DNA of 64,000 nucleotides from Actinocatenispora comari. GTDB taxonomy: Bacteria; Actinomycetota; Actinomycetes; Mycobacteriales; Micromonosporaceae. A program made the translations under genes and the position numbers. Positions within the stretch are counted from its first letter, which is position 1. Each line of letters begins with the position of its first letter. The notes under the pieces were generated by a model. It did not search any database. It was not told where the DNA came from and saw only the letters and a list, made by a program, of their open reading frames with translations. This document shows positions 39,338 to 49,500 of this stretch, piece after piece. The stretch lies in NCBI RefSeq assembly GCF_017312725.1, contig NZ_BOPO01000125.1:39789-103788 (forward strand), in the 5' to 3' direction.

Positions 39338-40225
39338 TCAACTGTGTGCCGCGCCGCCCCGACTGCGCTGGGACAGCACCGTTCGTACCGCGGCGGCACC
39401 GACGCCGACCAGGCAGATCGCCGCGATCAGGGCGAGCACGCTGGTGGCGCTGTTCGGACCGATGCTGGCGACCGGGTGCGCGGCCACCGAACCTGGCGCC
39501 TTGGCGATCGAGGTACCGGAGACCTCACCGCCACCGCCGCTGGTGCCCGAGCCGGCACCCGGCTCGGCCGCCGAGGACGGCACCGCACCGCGGGCGACCG
39601 GGTCGTGCACCTTCGGTGCCGCGCCGCCGTTCGGCTGGTGCCCGGGCACCTGCTGCGCCGAGCTCGCGTCGCCGGTCGGGTGCTTCGCGGCACCGTCGGA
39701 GTCGGCGGAGCCGCCGGACGGCTGGTGCGTGCTGCCGGACGTGGACGAGCCGCCACCGGAGGTCTTCTTCCCGCCGGTGGTGCTGCTCTCCGCCGGCGTG
39801 ACGGTGACCGTCGCTGCCTTGTAGTTGCCGTCGCTGCCGCTGGCCAGGCACTCCGGCTTCATCGTCGGATGCACGGTGCCCTGGTCCATCGCCACCGTCT
39901 TGCTGTCGCCGGCGGCGATGTCCTTGTAGGTCTGCGAACCGATGGTCAGGGTCGCCTTGACCTTCATCTTGTTGACGAACACCACCGAACTGCCCGCCGG
40001 CACCGAGACCGGCTGATCGGTGTCCGGTGCCGACTTGCCGAACAGCCCGATGCCGAGACCGCAGTCGCCGGTGTAGTTGATCGTCGCCGCGGGCGACGGG
40101 TTCGCCGCGACCGGCGCCGTCGCGAACATCAGTGCGGCACCACCGCCCACCAGGCCGGCGACCACCATCGAGGTCGCGGCCACGGTGCGAGCGCGGGGGC
40201 GAAGATGTCTTGGCTGATAACGCAT
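39338..40225 (-). CDS. Secreted, membrane-anchored repeat-rich protein
   Basis: The 295-residue protein has an N-terminal signal (RARTVAATSMVVAGLVGGGAALMFATAPVAANP), an outer domain with two cysteines (GDCGLGIGLFGKS, KPECLASG) and VPAGSSVVFVNKMKVKATLTIG, a long Ser/Gly/Pro/Ala-rich stalk, and a C-terminal hydrophobic helix (ATSVLALIAAICLVGVGAAAV) followed by RTVLSQRSRGG. This looks like a cell-surface protein held by a C-terminal helix. ATG at 40225 follows GGGGAGA. Confidence 0.7.
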   Translation of the reverse strand: MRYQPRHLRPRARTVAATSMVVAGLVGGGAALMFATAPVAANPSPAATINYTGDCGLGIGLFGKSAPDTDQPVSVPAGSSVVFVNKMKVKATLTIGSQTYKDIAAGDSKTVAMDQGTVHPTMKPECLASGSDGNYKAATVTVTPAESSTTGGKKTSGGGSSTSGSTHQPSGGSADSDGAAKHPTGDASSAQQVPGHQPNGGAAPKVHDPVARGAVPSSAAEPGAGSGTSGGGGEVSGTSIAKAPGSVAAHPVASIGPNSATSVLALIAAICLVGVGAAAVRTVLSQRSRGGAAHS

Positions 40226-40569
40226 TCCCGGTCTCCCCAGGTCATTGCGGCAACCCGCGAGCGGCGGATCTACCGTGTCAACGAGATGCATCACGGTCAG
40301 TGACGCGCGTTGCCGCGTTTTCCTGTCGACGTCGTACGGCCGGTGCCCGGTGGCGGCGGCGGGCCCGCGGCAGGCAGCGGCCGAGATGTGAAAGCCCTAT
40401 CTTGCTACCGATCGGTAGACCGCACAACCCGAACGTTTTCCGGATTTGCACCACGTGCCGCACGCCGGTCGCCCTGCGCGACCACACCCCGACCGTACGG
40501 ACATGCCGGGCCCGGCCGCCCGCCGGGACGGAGCGCGGGACGTCGGTGCGACGCCGTAGGCTCGGCGGC
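40226..40569. promoter_or_regulatory. Divergent region with 14-bp perfect palindrome
   Basis: CTACCGATCGGTAG at 40405-40418 is a perfect palindrome about 150 bp upstream of the endonuclease IV gene, in a locally A+T-richer patch. It resembles TetR-family operators in form. No other gene is evident in the 344-bp gap. Confidence 0.4.
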
Positions 40570-41361
40570 ATGCGTATCGGGGCACATGTGGACAGCGACG
40601 ACCCACTCACCGGCGCACGCGAGCGCGGCGCGGACGCGGTGCAGTTCTTCCTCGCCGATCCGCAGGGATGGAAGGCGCCGACCGAGCATCCGCACGCCGC
40701 GGAGCTGCGGGAGGCCGCCGCGTCCGGCGAGTTCGAACTGTACGTGCACGCGCCGTACGTGCTGAATCTCGCCTCCACGAACAACCGCATCCGGATTCCG
40801 AGCCGCAAGCTGGTCGCGCAGCACGCCGAGGCGGCCGCGGCGATCGGCGCCAAGGGGCTGATCGTGCACGGTGGCCACGTGACCGCCGCGGACGACATCC
40901 AGGTCGGTTTCGACAACTGGCGCAAGGCGTTCGAGGGCGCCGCGAAGACCGGCGGGTACCCGCTGCCGATCCTGATCGAGAACACCGCCGGTGGCGACCA
41001 CGCCTGCGCCCGGCGGTTCGACAACCTGGCCCGGCTGTGGGACGCGATCGGCGACTTCGGCCCCGGGCTGTGCCTGGACACCTGCCACGCGTTCTGCGGC
41101 GGGGAGGAGCTCGGCGCCGCGGTCGACCGGCTGCGCGGCATCACCGGCCGGGTCGATCTGGTGCACGCCAACGGCTCCCGGGACGGCTTCGACTCCGGCC
41201 GGGACCGGCACGCGAACCTCGCCGACAGCCCCGACCTGGCGGCCGAGCAGGTCGTCGAGGTGATCCGCGCCGCGGGCTGCACCGCGGTGGTGGAGACGCC
41301 GAACGCCGACGGCGGCCAGGCCACCGACATCGCCTACCTCCGAGAGCGACTGGCCTCGTGA
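40570..41361 (+). CDS. nfo: Endonuclease IV (AP endonuclease)
   Basis: The 263-residue TIM-barrel protein begins MRIGAHVDSDDPL and shows the zinc-ligand motifs YVHAPYVLNLAS, LIVHGGH, ILIENTAGGDHACARRFDNL, LCLDTCHAFCGG and VHANGSRDGFDSGRDRHAN. It cleaves DNA at abasic sites in base excision repair. It is a little shorter than E. coli Nfo, as usual in actinobacteria. ATG at 40570 directly precedes the conserved start. Confidence 0.88.
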   Translation: MRIGAHVDSDDPLTGARERGADAVQFFLADPQGWKAPTEHPHAAELREAAASGEFELYVHAPYVLNLASTNNRIRIPSRKLVAQHAEAAAAIGAKGLIVHGGHVTAADDIQVGFDNWRKAFEGAAKTGGYPLPILIENTAGGDHACARRFDNLARLWDAIGDFGPGLCLDTCHAFCGGEELGAAVDRLRGITGRVDLVHANGSRDGFDSGRDRHANLADSPDLAAEQVVEVIRAAGCTAVVETPNADGGQATDIAYLRERLAS

Positions 41362-41428
41362 CCCGGCGACCCGCGCGGCGTGCCGCGATCCGGCACCGTA
41401 CCTGCGTCTCGACGAAGGAGGGCCGCTC

Positions 41429-43792
41429 GTGAGCGGCGAGGAGACGCCGGAGTCACGGCGGGGTGGTGCGCTGGCGAGCAGCGGTGCGGCCAGCGAGCCG
41501 TCGGTGGCCAACCTGACCCTGCGGCAGTCGGCACCCGAACAGCGCGACGACGCCGACGGACCGTCCACCGAGCCCGGCGCCGGCGGTACCGGCTCGGGCC
41601 AGCAGGCGACCGCGGCGGCGCCGAAGCCGACCGGATCGGCGGCCGGCTCGGCGTCGGAGACCGCCGGGGCAGCGACCGGGGCGCCCGGAGTGGCGACGGC
41701 GGCGCCCGCGACGGCGGAGAAGACGGCTGGGGCGGCGGAGAAGACGGCTGGGGCGGCGGAGAAGACGGCTGGGGCGGCGGAGAAGACGGCTGGGGCGGCG
41801 GAGAAGACGGCTGGGGCGGCGGAGAAGACGGCTGGGGCGGCGGAGAAGACGGCTGGGGCGGCGGAGAAGACGGCTGGGGCGGCGGAGAAGACTGCTGGGG
41901 CGGCGGAGAAGACGGCCGACCGCGCTGGCGCCGGGGACGCCGCCGGCACGAAGAGCGAGAGCGACAGCGGCGGCAAGGGCGACGAGGCGGGGTGGTCCCG
42001 GTTCGCGCCGGTCGAGCCGAACCCGCCGGGGCTGTTGCGCCGGATCGGCGGTGGTGTCGGCCGGTTCTGCAGCCACGAGTGGACGGTGGCGAGCGTCGCC
42101 GGGCTGCTGCTCGCGGTGCTGATGACCTGGCCGACCGTGCTGCATCCGGCGAGCACGATCCCGCAGGACATCTACGACCCGCTGTTGCAGACCTGGCAGA
42201 TCGCCTGGGACGGGCACGCGCTGCTGACCGACCCGCTGCACCTGTGGGACAGCAACACGTTCTTCCCGGACCACGACACGCTCGCGTTCTCCGACAGCCT
42301 GCTCGGGTACGCGCCGCTGGGCATGATCGGCTCCGGCCCGGTCGCCGCGCTGGTGCGCTACAACATCCTCTACGTGCTGGCGTACGCGCTGGCCTTCGTC
42401 GGGATGTACGCGCTGTGCCGGCAGCTCGGCACCCGCAAGCCCGGTGCGGCGATGGCCGCCGCGGCGTTCGCGTACGCGCCGTGGCGGTTGGCGCACGGCG
42501 GTCACCTGAACATCCTGTCCACCGGCGGCATCGCGCTCGCGCTGGCGATGCTGGCCCGCGGGCACGGGTTCAGCTTCCGGCGGGACGGCAAGCCGGGCCG
42601 GGTCCGCTGGGGCTGGGCGCTCGGCGGCTGGCTGGTCGCCGCCTGGCAGGTCACCCTCGGCTGGGGGCTGGGGCTGCCGTTCTGCTACCTGCTCGGGGTG
42701 CTGGTCGCCGTCGGCTGCGTGGTCTGGCTGGTACGCAGGATCCGCCGGCGGCTGCGCAAGGACACCGGGCGGGCCGGCCGGTTCCACCTGTCGCTGCTGC
42801 TCGGCAACCTGGTCGGGCTGGCCGTGTTCGGCGCGACCTGCCTCTACCTGGGGCTGCCGTACCTGCGGGCGGTGCACGAGCATCCGGAGGCGCGCCGGAC
42901 GGTCGCCGAGCTGAAGCTGTTCTCGCCGCCGTGGCAGGGGTTCTTCATCGCGCCCGAGCAGTCCTGGCTGTGGGGTGACACGCACGCGCAGGCGCGCCAG
43001 GCGCTGCCGTTCCAGCCGGAGATGACGCTGCTGGTCGGGATGGTGCTGGTGGCGTTCGCGGTGCTGGGGCTGTTCCTGTCCAGCTGGCGGATCCGGACCC
43101 GGCTGCTGCTGCTCGCCGGGGTCGCGGTCAGCGTGGTGCTGGCGATGGGCACCGCCTTCCCGGGCGGCGGCCGGTACACCTACCTGGTGCTCTACGACCA
43201 CCTGCCGGCCTGGGACGCGATCCGTACCCCGGGGCGGCTGGTGCTGTGGACGACGCTGCTGCTGGCCCTGCTCGCGGCCGGCGCGGTGAACGCGCTGAGC
43301 CAGCGGGCGGACGAGTTCGCGGTGTCCCGGGGGCGCAACCCGCGCCGGGTCGGGCCGGCGCTGCGGCTGCTCGTCGCGGTGCCGCTGGTGCTGGTGCTGA
43401 TCGAGGGGTGGGCCCGCACGCCGCACCCGCAGGTACCGACCGAGCCGCGGGAGATGCACGCGCTCGCCGGCCCGGTGCTGATCCTGCCGACCGACACGCT
43501 CACCGACCAGCGCTACATGTACTGGTCGACGGACGGGTTCCCGCAGCTGGTCAACGGCGGCAGCGGGGTGCAGCCGGCGAAGCAGGACCAGATCCGGCAG
43601 GCGGCCACCGACTTCCCCAGCCAGCGCAGCGTCGACTACCTGCGCCAGCTCGGGGTGCGCACCGTCGTGGTGTTCCGCGACGGCCTGGCCGGCACGCCGT
43701 ACCAGAACGTGATCTCGAAGTCGACCATCGGGCTCGGCGTCAAGCTCCACGACACCGGCCCGGCGGTCGTCTACGTCCTCGACCCGGCGTAG
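41429..43792 (+). CDS. Multi-pass membrane protein, GT-C-like, with EKTAGAA repeat N-terminus
   Basis: The 787-residue protein has a ~200-residue low-complexity cytoplasmic N-terminus, including ten AEKTAGA repeats, then about a dozen membrane helices. The first outer loop has TIPQDIYDPLLQTWQIAWDGHALLTDPLHLWDSNTFFPDHDTLAFSD, typical of a large actinobacterial family resembling GT-C or YfhO-like glycosyltransferases. The C-terminus is an outer domain with LRQLGVRTVVVFRDG. Start is GTG at 41429 after GAAGGAGGG. Substrate unknown. Confidence 0.75.
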   Translation: MSGEETPESRRGGALASSGAASEPSVANLTLRQSAPEQRDDADGPSTEPGAGGTGSGQQATAAAPKPTGSAAGSASETAGAATGAPGVATAAPATAEKTAGAAEKTAGAAEKTAGAAEKTAGAAEKTAGAAEKTAGAAEKTAGAAEKTAGAAEKTAGAAEKTADRAGAGDAAGTKSESDSGGKGDEAGWSRFAPVEPNPPGLLRRIGGGVGRFCSHEWTVASVAGLLLAVLMTWPTVLHPASTIPQDIYDPLLQTWQIAWDGHALLTDPLHLWDSNTFFPDHDTLAFSDSLLGYAPLGMIGSGPVAALVRYNILYVLAYALAFVGMYALCRQLGTRKPGAAMAAAAFAYAPWRLAHGGHLNILSTGGIALALAMLARGHGFSFRRDGKPGRVRWGWALGGWLVAAWQVTLGWGLGLPFCYLLGVLVAVGCVVWLVRRIRRRLRKDTGRAGRFHLSLLLGNLVGLAVFGATCLYLGLPYLRAVHEHPEARRTVAELKLFSPPWQGFFIAPEQSWLWGDTHAQARQALPFQPEMTLLVGMVLVAFAVLGLFLSSWRIRTRLLLLAGVAVSVVLAMGTAFPGGGRYTYLVLYDHLPAWDAIRTPGRLVLWTTLLLALLAAGAVNALSQRADEFAVSRGRNPRRVGPALRLLVAVPLVLVLIEGWARTPHPQVPTEPREMHALAGPVLILPTDTLTDQRYMYWSTDGFPQLVNGGSGVQPAKQDQIRQAATDFPSQRSVDYLRQLGVRTVVVFRDGLAGTPYQNVISKSTIGLGVKLHDTGPAVVYVLDPA
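41714..41923 (+). repeat. 21-bp in-frame tandem repeat, ten copies
   Basis: Unit GCGGAGAAGACGGCTGGGGC plus G encodes AEKTAGA. Copies 1-8 are identical, copy 9 has one change and copy 10 is degenerate at its end. Near-perfect identity indicates recent expansion; copy number is likely to vary between strains. Confidence 0.92.
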
Positions 43793-43794
43793 TG

Positions 43795-43826
43795 GCCGTT
43801 CCCGGACCGTTCGGTCCGGGAACGGC
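43795..43826. terminator. Bidirectional hairpin between convergent genes
   Basis: A perfect 14-bp stem, GCCGTTCCCGGACC (43795-43808) with GGTCCGGGAACGGC (43813-43826), closes a GTTC loop between two convergent stops. Confidence 0.75.
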
Positions 43827-43832
43827 GCGGGG

Positions 43833-44870
43833 TCAGCTCGCGGCCAGCGCGGCGGCGCCGGCGAGGTACGGCGCGGCCTGGCCGGCCGGTACCGCCCAGG
43901 TCAGGTTCTCCACCGTGCGGATCAGCGCCCAGCCGCGGACCCGGGCCCGGTCGACGGCGAGGCCGCCCGCGATCCGGTCGACGAGCCGGGCGGCCCGGGC
44001 CGGGGTCGGCTCGTACCGGAGCAGGTCCCAGAGCAGGTGGCCGGCGTCGAACGCGGCGTCGCCGACGACCGGCTTCGGGTCGATCAGCAGCCAGGCGGAG
44101 CCGCCCCGGCCGGACAGCACGTTGCCGGTGTGCGCGTCCCGGTTGACGAGCACGTCCGGCCCGTCCGGCTCGGCCAGCGCGACGCACAGCTCGGTCGCCT
44201 CGTCGAACAGCGCCCTCGGCAGTTCCACCGCCGGCGGGTCGCCGCCCGTCCGCGGGGTGGCCGCCGGGTCGCCGGCGGTCGGTGCGGTCAGCTCCCGGTA
44301 CGCCCGGGGCAGCCTCCGGGACCACCGCAGCGCCAGGTCCCGGACCAGCGGGAACGGCTCGGTCGTGGCGACCGGCGGACCGTCCGGCGGGTCGAGGCCC
44401 GGCCGCGGCGCCGGGTGGCTCAGATCGCCGGCCGGCACCCGGCGGAGCCGGCGCAACAGCCCGGTGACCACCTCGACGACCTCGTCCAGCGTCAGCGCAC
44501 CCCGCTCGTACTCGGTGAGCAGCGCGGTACCCGGGTCGGCGCGCTCCAGCAGCAGCGCACCGGAGTCGAGGTCGACGTCGTACAGCCGGACCGCGTCGAC
44601 ACCGCCGTAGCACCGCAGCGCCGCGCACTCGCCGACGTTCTCGTCGTCCAGCACGGGTACCTTCAGCACCAGCTCGCGGTCGCCACGGCGTACCGGCACC
44701 ACGTACGAGTGGGTGCCGCCGGGCAGCACCGGCCCGGTGATGCGTACCCCGAAGCGCCGGCAGGTCGCGTCGACCAGCGCGGGCAGGTCGGCGAGCCAGC
44801 GCCGCCCGCGCGGCCCGAACTCGGTCCCGATGAACTCGGCCATCCCGGCCGGCAACTCGTGTTCCAACAC
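43833..44870 (-). CDS. Aminoglycoside/hydroxyurea phosphotransferase-like kinase
   Basis: The 345-residue protein resembles APH(6)/hydroxyurea phosphotransferases: YVVPVRRGDRELVLKVPVLDDENVGECAALRCYGG (ATP-binding Lys), ALLLERADPGTALL, LVNRDAHTGNVLSG (catalytic Asp, usually HGDLHxxN; here NRDAHTGN) and WLLIDPKPVVGDAAFDAGHLLWDLLR (Mg-binding DPK). It may inactivate an antibiotic or phosphorylate a metabolite. GTG at 44870 after GAGAGGGAAAG is preferred; an ATG at 44843 is an alternative. Confidence 0.82.
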   Translation of the reverse strand: MLEHELPAGMAEFIGTEFGPRGRRWLADLPALVDATCRRFGVRITGPVLPGGTHSYVVPVRRGDRELVLKVPVLDDENVGECAALRCYGGVDAVRLYDVDLDSGALLLERADPGTALLTEYERGALTLDEVVEVVTGLLRRLRRVPAGDLSHPAPRPGLDPPDGPPVATTEPFPLVRDLALRWSRRLPRAYRELTAPTAGDPAATPRTGGDPPAVELPRALFDEATELCVALAEPDGPDVLVNRDAHTGNVLSGRGGSAWLLIDPKPVVGDAAFDAGHLLWDLLRYEPTPARAARLVDRIAGGLAVDRARVRGWALIRTVENLTWAVPAGQAAPYLAGAAALAAS

Positions 44871-45042
44871 GTCTTTCCCTCTCGCCGTGAGCCTTCGGTG
44901 TCTCGTGGATGCCGAAGGATGACGGCGGTGCCCGCGCTCGTCTCCGCCCCGCTGCGGCGCGGATCGGGCCGGCGCGGCGCGGGCGGGCGGTGCTCGGGCG
45001 GTCCTGATGCCGGCGAAGGAGCCGCGCCGGCTCGGCCGAGCG

Positions 45043-46521
45043 TCAAGAAGGCGCCGGGATCGGCGCGGCCGGCCGGGCCGCGCCGGGTAGCCACGACACG
45101 TCCGGGGCGTGGTCGAACACACCACCGTCCGGGTCGTCGCTGCCGTCCGCGCGGACCGCGTCGCGGGCCGGCACCAGGATGTCGCGCACCACGTACCCGA
45201 CGAGCACGACCAGCGTGACCAGCCGGCACAGCGAGAAGAACACGAACACCCACTCCGGTACGACGGTGGTACCGGACGCGGCCATCAGCTCGGCGTAGAA
45301 CGCGAGGAAGTAGCCGACCTCGGCGAGCTGCCAGGCGAGGAACGCACCCCAGCGCGGTCTGGCCAGCACCGCCAGCGGGATCAGCCACAGCACGTACTGC
45401 TGCGACCAGACCTTGCCGGTGATCAGGAAGCACGCCACGACCAGGAACGCCAGCTGCGCCAGCCGCGGGCGGCGCGGCGCGAACATCGCCAGCGCACCGA
45501 TGGCGAGGCAGCAGAGCGCGAAGAGCACCCCGTACAGCAGGTTGAGGGTGGTGATGTGGGTGCTCAGGTAGCCGAACCCGGGCAGGCCGGCGTTCTTCCC
45601 GCCGGTGGGGAAGTGCGCCCCGACGTACCAGACGGTGCCCCAGTCGACGCCGCGGGTGGAGTTGAGCCGGAAGAACTGCAGCCACGAGTCGGTGTAGAGC
45701 ATCGCGATCGGCGCGTTGATGACCACCCAGGTGGCGGCGGCGGTGAGCACCGTGGTGCCGGCCTGCCGCAGCTTCCCGCTGCGCAGCGCGAGCACCAGCA
45801 GCGGCCCGAGGATCAGCAGCGGGTAGAACTTGGCCGCCACGCCGAGCCCGAACAGCAGCCCGGCCAGCGCCGGTCGTCGTCTGGACCAGGCCAGCAGCGC
45901 GCCGACGGTGGGCGCGATCGCCAGCAGGTCCCAGTTGACGGTGGCGGTGACCAGCATCGCCGGTGCGATTGCGAGCAGCAACGCGTCGAACGGTCGTCGG
46001 CGTCTCAGTGCGAGCACCATCGCGACCGTGCCGACGCCGAGCAGCGACAGCACGATCGCGTTCGCGTCGTAGAACCACTTGCCCTGGTTGATGTCGAAGT
46101 GCTGGGCGATCGCGTGCACCGGCAGCCCCAGCGCGCCCATGAACAGGCCGGTGAGCACCGGGTACTCGACCGCGTGGTCGGCGTACGGCACCCTGCCGTC
46201 ACCGAGCCCCTCGGCGTAGTACAGCGCGAGCACGTCGGTGTAGCAGTGGTCCTTGTACTGCTTGAGCTCACCCCACGCGCCGTCCCGGCAGGGTGACTTC
46301 TGCACCCAGTGCAGCGCGAACAGCAGGCAGGCCAGCGCCAGCACGATCCGGACCGGCGTGAGGTAGCGCCGGACCGGTGGCCGCACGGCATGGTCGCCCA
46401 ACGGCCCACCGATCGCCTCGGACAGGCCGCCGGCGAACCAGTCCTCCCGGGCCGGTTCGTCCGGCAGCCGCAGGCGCGACCCACCGAGCCGCGACGGGAC
46501 GTTTCGGGTCTCGCCACTCAT
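45043..46521 (-). CDS. GT87-like (DUF2029) membrane mannosyltransferase
   Basis: The 492-residue protein has about ten membrane helices; the first outer loop has SPCRDGAWGELKQYKDHCYTDVLALYYAEGLGDGRVPYADHAVEYPVLTG, with the acidic residues and VEYPV motif seen in actinobacterial polyprenol-phosphate-mannose-dependent transferases. LFGLGVAAKFYPLLILGPLLVLA is also typical. The gene sits beside the class A PBP gene, where Mycobacterium has Rv0051, so the position is conserved. ATG at 46521. Confidence 0.82.
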   Translation of the reverse strand: MSGETRNVPSRLGGSRLRLPDEPAREDWFAGGLSEAIGGPLGDHAVRPPVRRYLTPVRIVLALACLLFALHWVQKSPCRDGAWGELKQYKDHCYTDVLALYYAEGLGDGRVPYADHAVEYPVLTGLFMGALGLPVHAIAQHFDINQGKWFYDANAIVLSLLGVGTVAMVLALRRRRPFDALLLAIAPAMLVTATVNWDLLAIAPTVGALLAWSRRRPALAGLLFGLGVAAKFYPLLILGPLLVLALRSGKLRQAGTTVLTAAATWVVINAPIAMLYTDSWLQFFRLNSTRGVDWGTVWYVGAHFPTGGKNAGLPGFGYLSTHITTLNLLYGVLFALCCLAIGALAMFAPRRPRLAQLAFLVVACFLITGKVWSQQYVLWLIPLAVLARPRWGAFLAWQLAEVGYFLAFYAELMAASGTTVVPEWVFVFFSLCRLVTLVVLVGYVVRDILVPARDAVRADGSDDPDGGVFDHAPDVSWLPGAARPAAPIPAPS

Positions 46522-46563
46522 GCCGCCCATCCTGCCCGACGCCCTCGGTGGGTGCGCACCCCG

Positions 46564-49500
46564 CTACCCGGCGCCGTCGGGAGCGACGTTGTTTCCGCCG
46601 GGGCCGTTGCCGTTGCCTGGGCCACCGGTGTTGCAGTTCGGATCCCAGATGTTGCAGGTCGGCGAGGACGGGCCGTCCGACGGTGTCCCGGTGCCCGGCG
46701 GCCAGCCCGGTGGGGTCACGCTGTTGGTCGGCCGCCCGGTCGGGTGCGGGTCGTCGCTGTGGGTCGGTTTCGGCGACGGCGACGAGGACGCAACCTGGCC
46801 GGCCGTCTTGCTGCCCCCGAACACCGGCGGCGGGAAGTTCTGCGCCGGCATGTGCAGGTCCTGCACCGCCTTCGACATGTACTCCTTCCAAATGAAGGAC
46901 GGGTACTCCGAGCCGTACATCGGGGCGCCCCACATGTTGTAGATCGGGCCGTCGCCCTTCTTGCGGCCGATCCAGACCACCGTGGCGAGCTGCGGCACGT
47001 ACCCGCACATCCAGGCGTGCGAGTTCGCGTTCTTGCCCTCCGGGTTCGCCCACTCCCAGGTACCGGTCTTGTTCGCCTGGTCGCGCGGCGGGTCGATCTT
47101 CTGCTTCTCGTTGCTGGCGACCTGCTTCAGCACCCAGTCGAGGTCGGCCGAGGTGTCCTCGCTGAACAGCTGGCGGTGCTTCACCTTCGGCAGCTGCACC
47201 TGAACGCCGTGCGAGTCGGTGACCTTGGTGACGAAGTGCTCGGTGCTGTACTTGCCACCGGCGGCCAGCGTGGCGTACCCGTTCGCGTGATCCAGCGGCG
47301 TCACCGGGTACTGGCCGAAGCCGAGCTCGTTGCCCAGGCCGCCCTGCGCGACGGCGTCCTGCGCGCTGGTCGTGGTCAGGTCGAACTTGTGCGCCGGCTT
47401 GCCGTTGGAACCGTCCGAGACGATGGTGTCGATGCCGGCCTGGTGCGCGAATTCCAGCACCTTGTCCTTCCCCAGCTTCTGCGTCAGGGCGTAGAACACG
47501 GTGTTCAGCGACATCACCGTCGCCTTGGTCAGCGTGCAGAGTTTGTGGCCCTCGGCGTCCATGCCGCCGTCGCTGCACGCCTCGCCGTCGGAGTTGTGCA
47601 CCTTGCCGTCGCCGCCGCGGTCGTCGAACTTCTCGGCCGCGTCGCCGTTCCACAGCGACTTGACCGAGATGCCGTTCTTGATCGCGAGCGCCAGCGAGTA
47701 CACCTTGAACGAGGAACCCGGCTGGTGCGGGTTGGCCGCCATGTCGAACCCGGTGCCGTCGTCGCCGCCGTAGTAGGCGATCACCTTGCCGGTGCCCGGC
47801 TGCACCGAGACCAGCGCGGTGGCGAGCCGGTGCTTGTTCTGTTTCTGGGCGTCGTGGTCTTCCTGGCTCCCGTTCATCACGTCGTGAGCAGAGGCGATCG
47901 CGTCGTCCTCGGCCTTCTTGTTGATCGTGGTGACGATCTTGTACCCGCCGGTCTCCAGCTTCTGCTTCGTCTCCTCCCGCGCCTTGTGGTAGGTCGAGGC
48001 GTCGGAGAGGGTGCGGTCGCGGGCGAGTTCGTTGATCACCTGGGTGACCACGAAGCCGGTCGGCTTGTCGAGTCCGAAGCTCGCGCCGGTGTTGGCCTTC
48101 GGCTTGTCCGGCATCGGGTAGTTCTTCAGCGAGATCGGCTTGTGGTACTTGCCCAGCTTGGTCATCTGCTTGAGCGTGTACTCCCAGCGCGCCTGGGCGA
48201 GGTTCTTGTCGACCGCCGGGTCGTCCATCGACGGGTCCTTGATCACCGAGGCCAGCACGGCCGCCTCCTCGGTGGTCAGCTTGCTGATGTCCTTGTGGTA
48301 GTAGACCTGCGCCGCCGCCTGGATCCCGTACGCGCCGCGGCCGAAGTAGACCGCGTTGAGGTAGAACCCGAGGATCTGCTTCTTGGAGTACTTCTGGTCG
48401 AGCTTGACCGCGACGACGGCTTCCTTCAGCTTCTGCGTGTAGGTACGGTCCGCCGCGGTGTTCGCGTCCTCGGACAGCTTCGCGTACTGCTGGGTGATGG
48501 TCGAGGCGCCCTGCGTGCTGCCGCCGGTCACGTTGTTCCACAACGCCCGGATGGTGCCCTTGACGTCGACGCCGGAGTTGGTGAAGAACGTGTTGTCCTC
48601 CGCCGCCACCACCGCGTACTGCACCCGCTCGGGCACCTGGTCGATGTCGACGACGTGCCGGTTGGAGTCGCTCGCGCCGAGCCTCGCCATCGCGGTCTTG
48701 CCGTCGTCGTAGTAGAAGGTCGACGCCTGCGGGGTGGGCAGCTGCTCGGGCAGCGTCACGTTGGTGAAGTAGAACGCACCGCCGATGGTGCCGATGCCGG
48801 TGAGCAGCAGCAACACCGCGACGCCGGCGATGATGCGGCGCCGCCGGCGGCGCTTCTTCTGCGCCTTCGGCGTCTCCCGGTACCGGCGGCGTTCCTCGGC
48901 CCGGCTGAGCGGGCTGCCGTCGCCGAAGAAGTCGCCCGGGCCGTCCGGACCGGCGGGTCGCACGGTGGCGCGACCCATCCCGGCGCCGCCGACCGAGGCG
49001 CTACCGACCGAGGCCGAACCCACCGAAGCCGAACCGACCGAAGCCGAGCCGACCGAGGCGGAACCCACCGAGGCGGAGCCGACGGAGGCCGAGCCCACCG
49101 ACGCGGAGCCGGTCGCGCCGCTGCCGAACGCGCTGCGCCGGGTGGCGCCGCCGACGGAGGCGGAGCCGGTCGGCGGGTCGGACGAGTGCCGACCACCACC
49201 GGCCGAGTGCCGGCCGCTCGGCGGCTCGTCGTCGGCGCCGTGCCGGGCCGGCCGCCCGTACGCGGTACCCGGCTCGCGCGGGGCCGACCCGGTGCTGCCG
49301 GTCGGCCGTGCGGGGCCGCCGTAGGTACCGGCGCCGGGGCGCTCGGCCGGGGCCCGACCACCACCGCCGGCGAGCCCCCGCCGGTACGGCTGGTCGGCGC
49401 CGGCCGCACCGTGTCGCGCGGTGCCGTAGTCGCCGCCGGACACTCCGTGGTTGCCGGCTGAGCTGTGGTTGCCCGGGACGCTGTGCCGCCCGGGCTGGCC

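Noticed and set aside
41380..42978. Overlapping + strand ORF giving GGEDGWG repeats
   Set aside because: It is the +1 frame of the AEKTAGA repeat and overlaps a well-supported membrane protein with a good ribosome site.
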